Source: Chloroflexota bacterium
GTDB taxonomy: Bacteria; Chloroflexota; Anaerolineae; Promineifilales; Promineifilaceae
DNA length: 32,405 nucleotides
NCBI GenBank assembly: GCA_024275635.1
Contig: JAJRYT010000248.1
Span: forward strand, 1 to 32,405
Reading direction: 5' to 3'
A program made the position numbers and the translations under genes. Below are positions 15,601 through 21,925 of this stretch, in pieces (the stretch's first letter is position 1; each line of letters starts with the position of its first letter). The notes under the pieces are model-generated. The model was not told the origin of the DNA, ran no database searches, and was given only the letters and a program-made list of their open reading frames with translations.

Positions 15601-16523
15601 AAGACCTGACCCAACGCCTGCCCGGCGATCCCAATAGCAGCGTCATGACCGCCGACGCCGGTTTTCGCTGCGCCGCCGGGCAGGTCAGCCCGGCCGAAGA
15701 TACCACCCTGCTGTTAGGCGAAGATTTTGCTGACATCGCCAGCGGCTGGTGGCAAGCCCGCACGCCGGTAGACGCCTACTTCTACGGCTATCATCCTAGT
15801 GACTTCTATCATGTCCAGGTCAGCGCGCCCGATGACTGCCTGTCCATCAACCACGACACCATCATGGACAACTTCATGGCCGAGGTACAGATTTTCATCG
15901 CCAGCACGGAGACGGAAGCCGGTAATTTCCGCTATGGGCTGATTTTGCGCCAGTCAGACAATCAGTTTTACGCTTTTGTCGTTTCGCCCCGTGAACAAAC
16001 CTGGCACATTTTCAAGGGGCTGGACGATGGTCTGAGTCTCCTGGCAGAAGGCAGCGCCTTCCTTCGCGGCAAAGCCGTAGAAACGCGCGATCGTCTTTTT
16101 GTCATCGCCAACGGGCCGGAGATGACTTTCTTCGTTAATGGTTCTCTGGTCAGCCGGGTGGTGGATGCGGATTATGAAAACGGCCGTCTCGGTTTTATCG
16201 TAGACACCCTGGACGAGACGTATGCTCATATTCACTTTGACTCGGTACGCGCCTGGGCATTGCCGGATGGTTTGGCGGTGGCGGATGGTGGAGAGGAAAC
16301 GGCCGTGCAAGCCACCGATCATCCCATCTGCCGCTGCTCTGTCGTCGCCGGAGACACCCTCGTCAGCTTCATCAGCCACACCGTCGCCGAAGGCGAATCA
16401 ATCACATCCATCACACAGCAATACAACGTGACCGAAGAGGCCATCATGGGCGCCAACGGCAAAACACTCACAGACCCCAACCTGATTCGCCCCGGTCAAA
16501 TCATCATCATCCCTCAATCATAG
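12663..16523 (+). CDS. Giant Ser/Thr kinase with two FGE-like plus beta-sandwich units and LysM
   Basis: 1286 aa; ATG preceded by AGGAG. Kinase about 17-280: GRGGMSSVYKA, K46, HRDLKPSN (142-149), DFG (162-164), APE (189-191). An acidic/Pro linker is followed by a TM helix (342-362). Outside are FGE/SUMF1-like domain 1 (374-572: GTYTVGQ, RLPTEAEWEAAARG, YPWGDD, DMAGNVWEWV, VLRGGAY, GFRCAA), beta-sandwich 1 (583-766: EEFTDPESGW, FRYGLIVRQNEEDYYAF), a Thr/Pro linker, FGE-like 2 (822-1003), beta-sandwich 2 (1013-1200) and LysM (about 1238-1284: ESITSITQQYNVTEEAIMGA, PGQIIIIP). The FGE-sandwich pair is an internal tandem duplication. Neither FGE copy has the redox Cys pair of sulfatase-activating enzymes, so ligand binding is likelier than catalysis. 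LysM suggests cell-wall anchoring. A 19-bp hairpin follows the stop. Confidence 0.92.
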   Translation: MTDSRPSWIGRTIGNRYRIEERLGRGGMSSVYKATDPNLQRSVAVKIIHPHLSEHPEFVKRFVQEAAAVAQLRHPNIIQVHDFNNEGDTYYMILEHVPGETLEERLISLKQANLRLPLSETIHILANLCDAVAYAHERNMVHRDLKPSNVIINLLGEPILMDFGIAKLVGGDRVHTATGATIGTAAYMAPEQVMGEGVDHRADIYSLGIMLFEMASGQQPYQGKSALTVMMKHVKEPIPDIRILNSNVPDVLVGILEKALAKNADNRFSSAIEMGTALRMLGQQSLESTSTQIYVESETAVPDSPTPPQAEPVAPPVKPAADEEPAAVEEAPPPLKEPLNRRLLAGIVVLILILGAGAAFLWPRLFPALPPSTGMVQIPAGTYTVGQGNGGSHNALAQSVDLLAYWLDEREVTNADYAEFISDKNADTPAGWANGAPPTGQELYPVQGVTWEMAQAYCRWADKRLPTEAEWEAAARGPDVLLYPWGDDPRLVSLPAGGSYATGTIPANRSVFNAFDMAGNVWEWVDSPYTAVPSGQQVLRGGAYDNQRDLTYRLVGDPDVPTMRVTAGFRCAATEVEIVPATDVLVEEEFTDPESGWKTMDDGRIFFGYHQPDFYHVQAGQPETLSTSFFGGQFDDITMEALVFVDAVDTEDGDFRYGLIVRQNEEDYYAFTISPRAETWYALQHTAAGLAVLEQGDAATLHGLAGGIDRLRVDVSGDEFAFAINGRLVTQFSADGTTSGDIGFLVETFDETRAHVHYDRLIVRPAVYDPTSAAVAAVPASEPTVELAAALPTAESTLKPTTASTEPSPAATPLPSLPSSTSMVWVDGGTYDVGDNTAVTINPFWIDQYEVSNGRFTDFLSQSGQDTGVSAGPDNHPVHGVTWEMANAYCQGAGKRLPTEAEWVAAARGPHGWLYPWGDERTAVSLPASGTYPIGSIPTNRSFFGAFDMAGNVWEWVGDPALPILDGQRVLRGGANSFQQDLTQRLPGDPNSSVMTADAGFRCAAGQVSPAEDTTLLLGEDFADIASGWWQARTPVDAYFYGYHPSDFYHVQVSAPDDCLSINHDTIMDNFMAEVQIFIASTETEAGNFRYGLILRQSDNQFYAFVVSPREQTWHIFKGLDDGLSLLAEGSAFLRGKAVETRDRLFVIANGPEMTFFVNGSLVSRVVDADYENGRLGFIVDTLDETYAHIHFDSVRAWALPDGLAVADGGEETAVQATDHPICRCSVVAGDTLVSFISHTVAEGESITSITQQYNVTEEAIMGANGKTLTDPNLIRPGQIIIIPQS

Positions 16524-16536
16524 GGTAATAGGAAGC

Positions 16537-16563
16537 GACTAAAGTGACTAAAGTGACTAAAGT
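16537..16563. repeat. Tandem nonamer repeat (GACTAAAGT)3
   Basis: Three perfect copies of a 9-bp unit follow the stop of kinase 2. The last copy forms part of the left arm of the adjacent hairpin, and the same motif in reverse orientation (actttagtc) recurs at 16591-16620. Confidence 0.85.
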
Positions 16564-16600
16564 TGGAAGTGGCAAGTCTCCCCACTTCCAACTTTAGTCA
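16554..16600. terminator. Perfect 19-bp hairpin between convergent genes, probable bidirectional terminator
   Basis: Arms 16554-16572 and 16582-16600 are exact reverse complements with a 9-base loop. It lies between the convergent kinase 2 gene and the 63-aa gene. There is no long T-tract, but the stem is strong and the position is right for a shared terminator. The right flank continues the actttagtcactt repeat into the stop codon of the minus-strand gene. Confidence 0.6.
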
Positions 16601-16613
16601 CTTCGCACTTTAG

Positions 16614-16805
16614 TCACTTCCCACTCTGCCCACTCTGCCCACCGTCCGGCGCGCCATTCCGCTGTTTTTCCAGCCGCCGCTCCAGGACGCCCACCCTTTT
16701 GGACAGGTTTCGGATAAGCTGCAAAATTTGACCGATGGCTTGTTCGGCCGTTAAATTGCCCCTGCGCCAGCGCTTCATAATTTCATCATAACTATAACTA
16801 CCCAT
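16614..16805 (-). CDS. Small coiled-coil protein of unknown function
   Basis: 63 aa starting MGSYSYDEIMKRW. ATG 16805 is chosen over the longer frame (16883) because GGAGGAAT sits just upstream of it. The centre (LTAEQAIGQILQLIRNLSKR, VGVLERRLEKQ) is a basic amphipathic helix suited to a short coiled coil. I do not recognise the family. The C-terminal residues GQSGQSGK are encoded by a 9-bp DNA repeat (gggcagagt twice), and the stop TGA (16614-16616) falls in the tttagtcactt repeat, so the tail is probably repeat-derived. A good promoter (16954-16982) lies upstream on the same strand. Confidence 0.65.
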   Translation of the reverse strand: MGSYSYDEIMKRWRRGNLTAEQAIGQILQLIRNLSKRVGVLERRLEKQRNGAPDGGQSGQSGK

Positions 16806-16953
16806 GATATTCCTCCATCCAGCCCAAACTAAACCCAGGCTAAACACCTGAGGGAAACGGCCGTAACTCAATTTTAGTAACAACAGTTGAAAGGCAAGCT
16901 CCCCTGTGGCTTGAACATGTACCCGCTCTTAAATTGCCTTCAGTGCCGATGAC

Positions 16954-16982
16954 ATTTTACACGGTATCATTGTATTTGTCAA
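16954..16982 (-). promoter_or_regulatory. Strong candidate sigma-70-type promoter for the 63-aa gene
   Basis: On the minus strand a perfect TTGACA (16977-16982), a 17-bp spacer and TAAAAT (16954-16959). It would give a leader of roughly 140 nt before ATG 16805. That is long enough for leader control, but no recognisable riboswitch was seen. Confidence 0.6.
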
Positions 16983-17051
16983 TAGGAATTTTGCGAGGAA
17001 ATCAGAATTGAACGATTGCAAAACCAAGTTCGCTCCGCCGCTTAAACACGG

Positions 17052-17543
17052 CTAATCATCGCTATCAATTTGATATTCAAATCCGACTCGTTCCGCCACC
17101 AGGTTCAGATACTTTGACGTCGCCCGGCTGGGAGCGTAAATACCCCGCTCCCATTCGCTAATCGTTTGCTGGCGCACCCCCAACTCATCGGCCAGCCCTC
17201 CCTGCGACAGCCCCAGGTGCCGCCTTAACCCTTTGACCAAATCGCCATTCCATAACACCGTATCCCCTACTTGCTCCACGTGATAGGTCAGTGTCGGTTT
17301 GGCAAATGTCACTCGTTCGGCGGCCAGATCCAAAGCGACAACATGATACCCGGCCCCCATCCAGGCCATCGCCTGCACCCCACCCCGGCCGCGGTTGCCC
17401 CACCAACCCCGCTGTCGCCGCGCCGATGCCGGCAGTTTCGCATTCAGTAATTCCTCAATCTCGACAAACGTCAGCACAATCTCTTCCTGGCCGAACTGCC
17501 GCAGATGCTCATATAAAGCATGGTACTTCGATCCTTCTTTCAT
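17052..17543 (-). CDS. DUF7662-like plus XRE-family helix-turn-helix regulator
   Basis: 163 aa in two parts. Residues 1-85 fit the DUF7662-type domain (KYHALYEHLRQFGQEEIVLT, FVEIEELLNAKLPASARR, then WWGN and AWMGAGYHVVALDL), found in restriction- or phage-associated proteins and of unknown function. Residues about 103-155 are an XRE/Cro helix-turn-helix (GLRRHLGLSQGGLADELG, VRQQTISEWERG). It probably binds DNA as a repressor, perhaps autoregulating or controlling the divergent FGE-like/kinase operon that starts 222 bp away. TATAAT (17553-17558, minus strand) is only 9 bases from the ATG, so the transcript may be leaderless. No toxin partner is obvious. Confidence 0.8.
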   Translation of the reverse strand: MKEGSKYHALYEHLRQFGQEEIVLTFVEIEELLNAKLPASARRQRGWWGNRGRGGVQAMAWMGAGYHVVALDLAAERVTFAKPTLTYHVEQVGDTVLWNGDLVKGLRRHLGLSQGGLADELGVRQQTISEWERGIYAPSRATSKYLNLVAERVGFEYQIDSDD

Positions 17544-17552
17544 AATGTCCAG

Positions 17553-17558
17553 ATTATA
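17553..17558 (-). promoter_or_regulatory. -10 element close to the XRE start, possible leaderless transcript
   Basis: TATAAT on the minus strand ends 9 nt before ATG 17543, leaving almost no room for a ribosome-binding site, and none is seen. No good -35 is visible at 16-18 bp. This would fit leaderless translation. Confidence 0.4.
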
Positions 17559-17639
17559 ACATCCCCGCCAAGAACTTAATACAAAGCTTTGTTATGGAAA
17601 GTATGACATTCCTCATGGGGTATGTATTACAAAATGATT

Positions 17640-17668
17640 ATGACAAGCGCTCTTGTGACTGTTATAAT
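17640..17668 (+). promoter_or_regulatory. Candidate promoter of the FGE-like/kinase operon
   Basis: ATGACA (17640-17645), a 17-bp spacer and a perfect TATAAT (17663-17668) lie in the 222-bp divergent spacer between the XRE gene and the gene at 17765. A small hairpin, gctgg-tttaag-ccagc, lies at about 17690-17706 in the predicted leader. The XRE regulator is a plausible controller by position only. Confidence 0.55.
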
Positions 17669-17764
17669 ATCGTTGCTATATTAACCACTGCTGGTTTAAG
17701 CCAGCGCTCCAGTTGGGATGTAAGCCACACACAACACTGCTTACACTGAGAAAAAGAAAACATA

Positions 17765-18733
17765 ATGTCCAAAAACGAGTCGCTTATCCACCCCGATGAT
17801 TTTCCCGAAATGATTTTTATTCCTGCCGAGCCGTTTTGGATGGGCAGCGAGGTAAATGATTTAGCGGCTCATGACAATGAAAAGCCCCGGCATGAAGTTA
17901 TGTTGGAGGATTTCAAGATCGGCCGGTGTCCGGTCACAAATGCCCAGTATGCCGCGTTTATTGGAGTAACAAGGTATCCTTCACCCTGGGACGACAAACT
18001 CCCCCCTGCACATCTGATGGATCATCCTGTGGTCAATGTGTCATACATTGAGGCAAAGGTATATTGCCATTGGTTGAGCCAAGCAACTGGCAAACTGTTT
18101 CGACTGCCAACGGAATACGAATGGGAAAAAGCAGCGCGCGGTGCAAAGCCAAATGCTCGGCGATATACGTGGGATACAGGTGAGGCGGGGAATCGGTGTA
18201 ATACAAAGGAAACGGGAATCGGCGGCACAACGCCAGTTACAAAATACGAAAATGTCAGCGCCAGCCCTTATGGTATAGCTGATATGCTGGGAAATGTATG
18301 GGAGTGGACGGAAAGTTGGTATGGTCGTTATAACACTTCCGATCATGATAGCGTCAATTACGGCCGTACCTACAAAGTCGTGCGCGGTGGTTCCTGGAAC
18401 AACCCGCTCCAACGGGCTAGAATTTCTTGTCGCGGTCGTTATAAACCAGGGGTGAAACGGCCGTATCTGGGTTTCCGCGTCGCTACGGAAGTAGTTACCC
18501 AATACGACAATCCAAACTATTTAGCCAACAAAGTATTTCCTACGATCAAGGAATATTTTAACAAGGAAGAAATACAGGATTTGAGTTTTCATCTGGGTGT
18601 CGAATACGAAGACTTGCCGGCTCATACGCGCACTTCGCTATCAAGGGAATTAATTCGTGCCTGCGACCGGCTTGGAATTATTGACAATCTAATAAAGCTC
18701 TGTCAGGAAAAACGCCCAAATATTGAATGGTGA
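17765..18733 (+). CDS. FGE/SUMF1-like protein with C-terminal death-like effector-associated domain
   Basis: 322 aa. Residues about 12-243 form an FGE-sulfatase-type domain (FIPAEPFWMGSEVNDLAAHD, CPVTNAQYAAFIG, RLPTEYEWEKAARG, ADMLGNVWEWTESWYGRY, VVRGGSWNN, LGFRVAT). At the active-site segment after RGGSW the usual Cys pair is missing (NNPLQRARISC), so sulfatase activation is unlikely. Residues about 255-322 (KEYFNKEEIQDLSFHLGVEY, EDLPAH, LSRELIRACDRLG, CQEKRPNIEW) resemble the small helical effector-associated or bacterial death-like domains used as adaptors in prokaryotic conflict systems. There is no signal peptide, so it is probably cytoplasmic. The stop is 15 bp before the next kinase ATG: a clear operon. 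It may recruit or report to that kinase. The ATG has a weak A-rich ribosome region. Confidence 0.8.
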   Translation: MSKNESLIHPDDFPEMIFIPAEPFWMGSEVNDLAAHDNEKPRHEVMLEDFKIGRCPVTNAQYAAFIGVTRYPSPWDDKLPPAHLMDHPVVNVSYIEAKVYCHWLSQATGKLFRLPTEYEWEKAARGAKPNARRYTWDTGEAGNRCNTKETGIGGTTPVTKYENVSASPYGIADMLGNVWEWTESWYGRYNTSDHDSVNYGRTYKVVRGGSWNNPLQRARISCRGRYKPGVKRPYLGFRVATEVVTQYDNPNYLANKVFPTIKEYFNKEEIQDLSFHLGVEYEDLPAHTRTSLSRELIRACDRLGIIDNLIKLCQEKRPNIEW

Positions 18734-18748
18734 ACGAGGAGGAGATAG

Positions 18749-21235
18749 ATGACTGATAACGCCCCTGCCCCACAATCCAAAAACATACCCCAAACAAAAA
18801 GGGTGAACTCGAAACTTGAATATCCATATCGCTTTCCAGCAGGTAACAAAATTGCCAACCGATACGAGATCATTGAGCCTTTAGGCGTGGGCGGTTTTTC
18901 TGAAGTTTATAAATGTGTTGACCAAAAATTAAAACGAATCGTCGCCGTTAAAGTCCTCAAAGAAAAAGAGGCCACAGTCAAAGAGGCTGAAACTGCCGCT
19001 CGACTAATACACCCACACATCGTACAGATTTTTGATACGGCCAATCTAAAAGACGGCACTCCTATTATTGTTTTCCGATTTGTGGATGGGGAAACATTAG
19101 AAGATCGGCTTAATAACTCTGAATACCGCCGCCTTCCGCTGGATAAGAATTCCTTGACTATCATTCGTCATGTGGCTGAAGCTTTAGATTACGCGCATGG
19201 GTTAAACATCGTTCATCGGGACGTCAAGCCAAGCAACATCATTATCAATAAACAAGACCACGTAAATGGCGAAGAACAAGGATACCTAACCGATTTTGGG
19301 TTAGCCGAAGTAAAGGGATCTCTCGAAGCAGATTCAATGCTTAGCACAGAATTTACGCAGCGGTTTAGCGGCACCATCCCCTATATGGCTCCAGAACAAA
19401 TCAACGAAGGCGAAACGGGAAGCCCACAAACTGATTTGTACTCATTAGGGGTTGTGGTGTATGAAATGCTGACTGGTCGTTTGCCTTATCAAGGTCGAGA
19501 CGCTCAACTAATCGTACAAATTGCCAGAAGCCATCCCTTACCGCCCAAAATGACCAATCCAGATATTCCAGCAGGCGTAGAAAACGTACTTTTGCAAGTG
19601 CTCAACAAAAACCCCAACGAACGGTATGACAACTGTTTGGCCTTCGTCGAAGCATTGGAAACGGCCGCTCAAGCTTACGTAGATGCAAGAGAGAAATATG
19701 ACCAAGCAATGAAATTGGCTCAAAATAAAAAATGGCGAGACGCCCTCGCAGCCTTTGAATCGCTGCAATATAGCTCGCCTGATTTTAAAGACGTCCCTCA
19801 TCAACTAAAACAAGCCAAACACCAGGTACAGCTGCTTAAATTGTATGAGCAAGCGGAAGCATTATTGCGAGAAAAGAAATACCAGGAAACACTAGATAAA
19901 CTCCAGACCTTAAAGGACATGGAGTCTGAATATGATATTGACGAACTGCGTACACAAGCCGAAAAGGGGCGCGCTGCAGAAAAGCAAGAAAGCCTTGCCC
20001 AACAATACGAACGAGCCAAAGTCGCCTTTGCCCAAAAGGATTATGACTCAGTTGTAGCCATTATGTCGGCGATCCGAGAGCAGTCGCCTGGCTATCCCGA
20101 CAAGGATGGCATTGAGGCTCCAGCGCGCGAACATGTCGAATACCAACGCGAATTACTGAAAAAATATAATCAGGCCGTCGAATATCAAGAACGACAAGAA
20201 TGGGAGCAAGCTTTAACTGCTTTCCAGGCAATTAAAAACAAAGAACCAAATTACAAAAGAGACGATATTGACTCACGACTGGCAACAGTGAAACATTTAC
20301 ATCGTCTATCCAATTTATTACAAGAGGCAGCTGATTTATTCGAGAAAACAGAATTGACAGCCTCTATTGATAAGTTGGACGAGCTAAAACGCATTGATGC
20401 CGAATACAAACAAAGCAACATTGACCGTTTACGCCGTGATGCAACTGATCGTTTACACCAAGAAGGCATTCGACAGCTTGAACAAAATAAGTTTGAGGCC
20501 TGTCTGGAAACCTTAACCGACCTTAAACAACGGTCATCCGAGTATGCTGATTTGGAAGATCTGGAAAACCAGGCAAAAGAGGGTATCCGCAAACGTGGTC
20601 TGCAAAAAACATTAGATACACTATACGCGGAAACCAAAACGAAGTTAAGCCAAAAGGCGCATTTGGAGGCTTTGCAAATTTGGGCACAATTGCAACAAGA
20701 AAAAGAAACCCTCGATTACGACGATCCAATTGATGTCGTAGGTCGCGCGAAAGATGGGCTTTATATGGAATCTGTGGATGCTTTGGCAGAGGGAGATGCG
20801 TCGCAAGCGCTAAAATTGTGGCAACAATTACAAGAATTTGACCCCCAATACAATGATTACAAAAATGTGGAAGAACGGGCACAAAAAAAGATTAAGCGCC
20901 AAGAAGCCCTGATTTATTGGGGCGTTCGCGTCGGGGCAGGCGTCGTGGCGCTGGTCTTGATCTTCTTCCTAGGTAGGGCGATTTTCAGCGGTATTGGCGG
21001 CGGTGGTGATGGAACGCCAACACTCAACTCAACGCAAATGACACAAACGGCCGTCGTCATCGCCCAACTCTCGGCCACCCCCGCCAAAACCCCAACCCCC
21101 ACCAACACCAACACACCCAGCCCCACAACCGCGCCCACTGCTACCCCTACCCCCACCAACACGTCCGAACCATCGGCCACGCCCACCAAGAAGCCCACCA
21201 ATACGCCAGCCCCAAGCAGCACGCCTGAACCCTAA
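18749..21235 (+). CDS. Ser/Thr protein kinase with TPR-like region and TM helix, truncated by in-frame TAA
   Basis: 828 aa to TAA 21233-21235; GAGGAGGAG precedes the ATG. Kinase domain about 39-300: GVGGFSEVYKC, K68, HRDVKPSN (156-163), DFG (182-184) and APE (214-216), all intact. Residues 305-715 are charged helical TPR-like repeats (ALLREKKYQETLDKLQTLKD, KFEACLETLTDLKQRS). A TM helix (about 727-748) is followed by a Thr/Pro/Asn linker where the frame stops. The same frame continues 181 codons into SH3b and the C-terminal domain of kinase 1, so the parent protein was about 1010 aa. The shorter form keeps catalysis and TM but loses the external sensor. It is co-transcribed with the FGE-like/death-like gene. 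The kinase and repeat regions look AT-richer than the linker onward. Confidence 0.85.
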   Translation: MTDNAPAPQSKNIPQTKRVNSKLEYPYRFPAGNKIANRYEIIEPLGVGGFSEVYKCVDQKLKRIVAVKVLKEKEATVKEAETAARLIHPHIVQIFDTANLKDGTPIIVFRFVDGETLEDRLNNSEYRRLPLDKNSLTIIRHVAEALDYAHGLNIVHRDVKPSNIIINKQDHVNGEEQGYLTDFGLAEVKGSLEADSMLSTEFTQRFSGTIPYMAPEQINEGETGSPQTDLYSLGVVVYEMLTGRLPYQGRDAQLIVQIARSHPLPPKMTNPDIPAGVENVLLQVLNKNPNERYDNCLAFVEALETAAQAYVDAREKYDQAMKLAQNKKWRDALAAFESLQYSSPDFKDVPHQLKQAKHQVQLLKLYEQAEALLREKKYQETLDKLQTLKDMESEYDIDELRTQAEKGRAAEKQESLAQQYERAKVAFAQKDYDSVVAIMSAIREQSPGYPDKDGIEAPAREHVEYQRELLKKYNQAVEYQERQEWEQALTAFQAIKNKEPNYKRDDIDSRLATVKHLHRLSNLLQEAADLFEKTELTASIDKLDELKRIDAEYKQSNIDRLRRDATDRLHQEGIRQLEQNKFEACLETLTDLKQRSSEYADLEDLENQAKEGIRKRGLQKTLDTLYAETKTKLSQKAHLEALQIWAQLQQEKETLDYDDPIDVVGRAKDGLYMESVDALAEGDASQALKLWQQLQEFDPQYNDYKNVEERAQKKIKRQEALIYWGVRVGAGVVALVLIFFLGRAIFSGIGGGGDGTPTLNSTQMTQTAVVIAQLSATPAKTPTPTNTNTPSPTTAPTATPTPTNTSEPSATPTKKPTNTPAPSSTPEP

Positions 21236-21781
21236 TTAACGGCCGTTGCCAAATACTCCTCCAGCATCTACAGCACCCCGGATCAAACTTCTACAGAATT
21301 AACCTACATCGATTCCGGCGAAGAAGTAACCGTTCTGGGCCGCTCGGCCAACAAATCCTGGCTTTACGTCCATAATTCAGAAGGCGTTAAAGGTTATGCG
21401 GCCGTCAGCCGCTTCAATTATGATTTTGAACTCGACCCCCTGCCAGTCGTCACCCCAGACTCCACCTACACGCCGCCGACCGTCACACCCTCTCCCAGAG
21501 AAACAGTCGCCGTATTAACCCTCGACATCTGGCCCATCGGCGACGGCCGTTGCGAAGCCAACACCTGGTTCCAAACCATCTTCATGGAAGGACAGGGCGG
21601 CAACGGCGTCTACACCTACTTCTGGGAAGGCCAACAAATAGCCGGGCCAGTCGCCGGCAGCGCTACTTTTGAGATTAGCCATGCCAATGGCGGCGCCAGC
21701 GGCACTGGCCGGGTACAATCAGGGGATGGACAAGCCACCGAGACTATCCTCTTCGTCAGCCCACCTGCCTGCGCCAACTAA
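21236..21781 (+). pseudogene. Detached sensor part of kinase 3: SH3b plus unnamed C-terminal domain
   Basis: In the same frame as the preceding kinase, directly after TAA 21233-21235, and open to TAA 21779-21781. It encodes an SH3b domain (VAKYSSSIYSTPDQTSTELT, EEVTVLGRSANKSWLYVH, GVKGYAAVSRF) and then the kinase 1 C-terminal domain (RCEANTWFQTIFMEGQGG, GVYTYFWEGQQIAGP, ending in Cys near PPACAN). The only ATGs are far inside and lack a ribosome site, so it is probably untranslated unless the stop is read through. The match to kinase 1 residues about 612-793 is strong in order and spacing. Confidence 0.8.
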
Positions 21782-21873
21782 TGTCCGTAACCCGAAGTCT
21801 GTATACCGTTATCCGACGGATTTTCCAGAGGTAGAACGGTTAGAACACAATTACCAATTACCAATTACCCTCC

Positions 21874-21907
21874 AAAACGGCCGTACCCCCTCCGGTACGG
21901 CCGTTTT
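21874..21907. terminator. Bidirectional intrinsic terminator built from two ACGGCCGT palindromes
   Basis: Arms aaaacggccgtacc (21874-21887) and ggtacggccgtttt (21894-21907) are exact reverse complements with a 6-base loop. A-runs lead in and T-runs lead out, so it fits a terminator on both strands between the convergent kinase 3 and large repeat-protein genes. Each arm contains one copy of the genome-wide palindrome. Confidence 0.8.
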
Positions 21908-21925
21908 CATTTCAACAACCAATCA

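Noticed and set aside
16806-16883. Longer start for the 63-aa protein (26 more residues)
   Set aside because: GGAGGAAT lies directly before the ATG at 16805. The extension has no ribosome site and would be leader sequence downstream of the predicted promoter.
17765-18500. Diversity-generating retroelement target (variable FGE/C-lectin-like end)
   Set aside because: FGE-like folds are common DGR targets, but no reverse transcriptase or template/variable repeat pair was seen near either FGE-containing gene.
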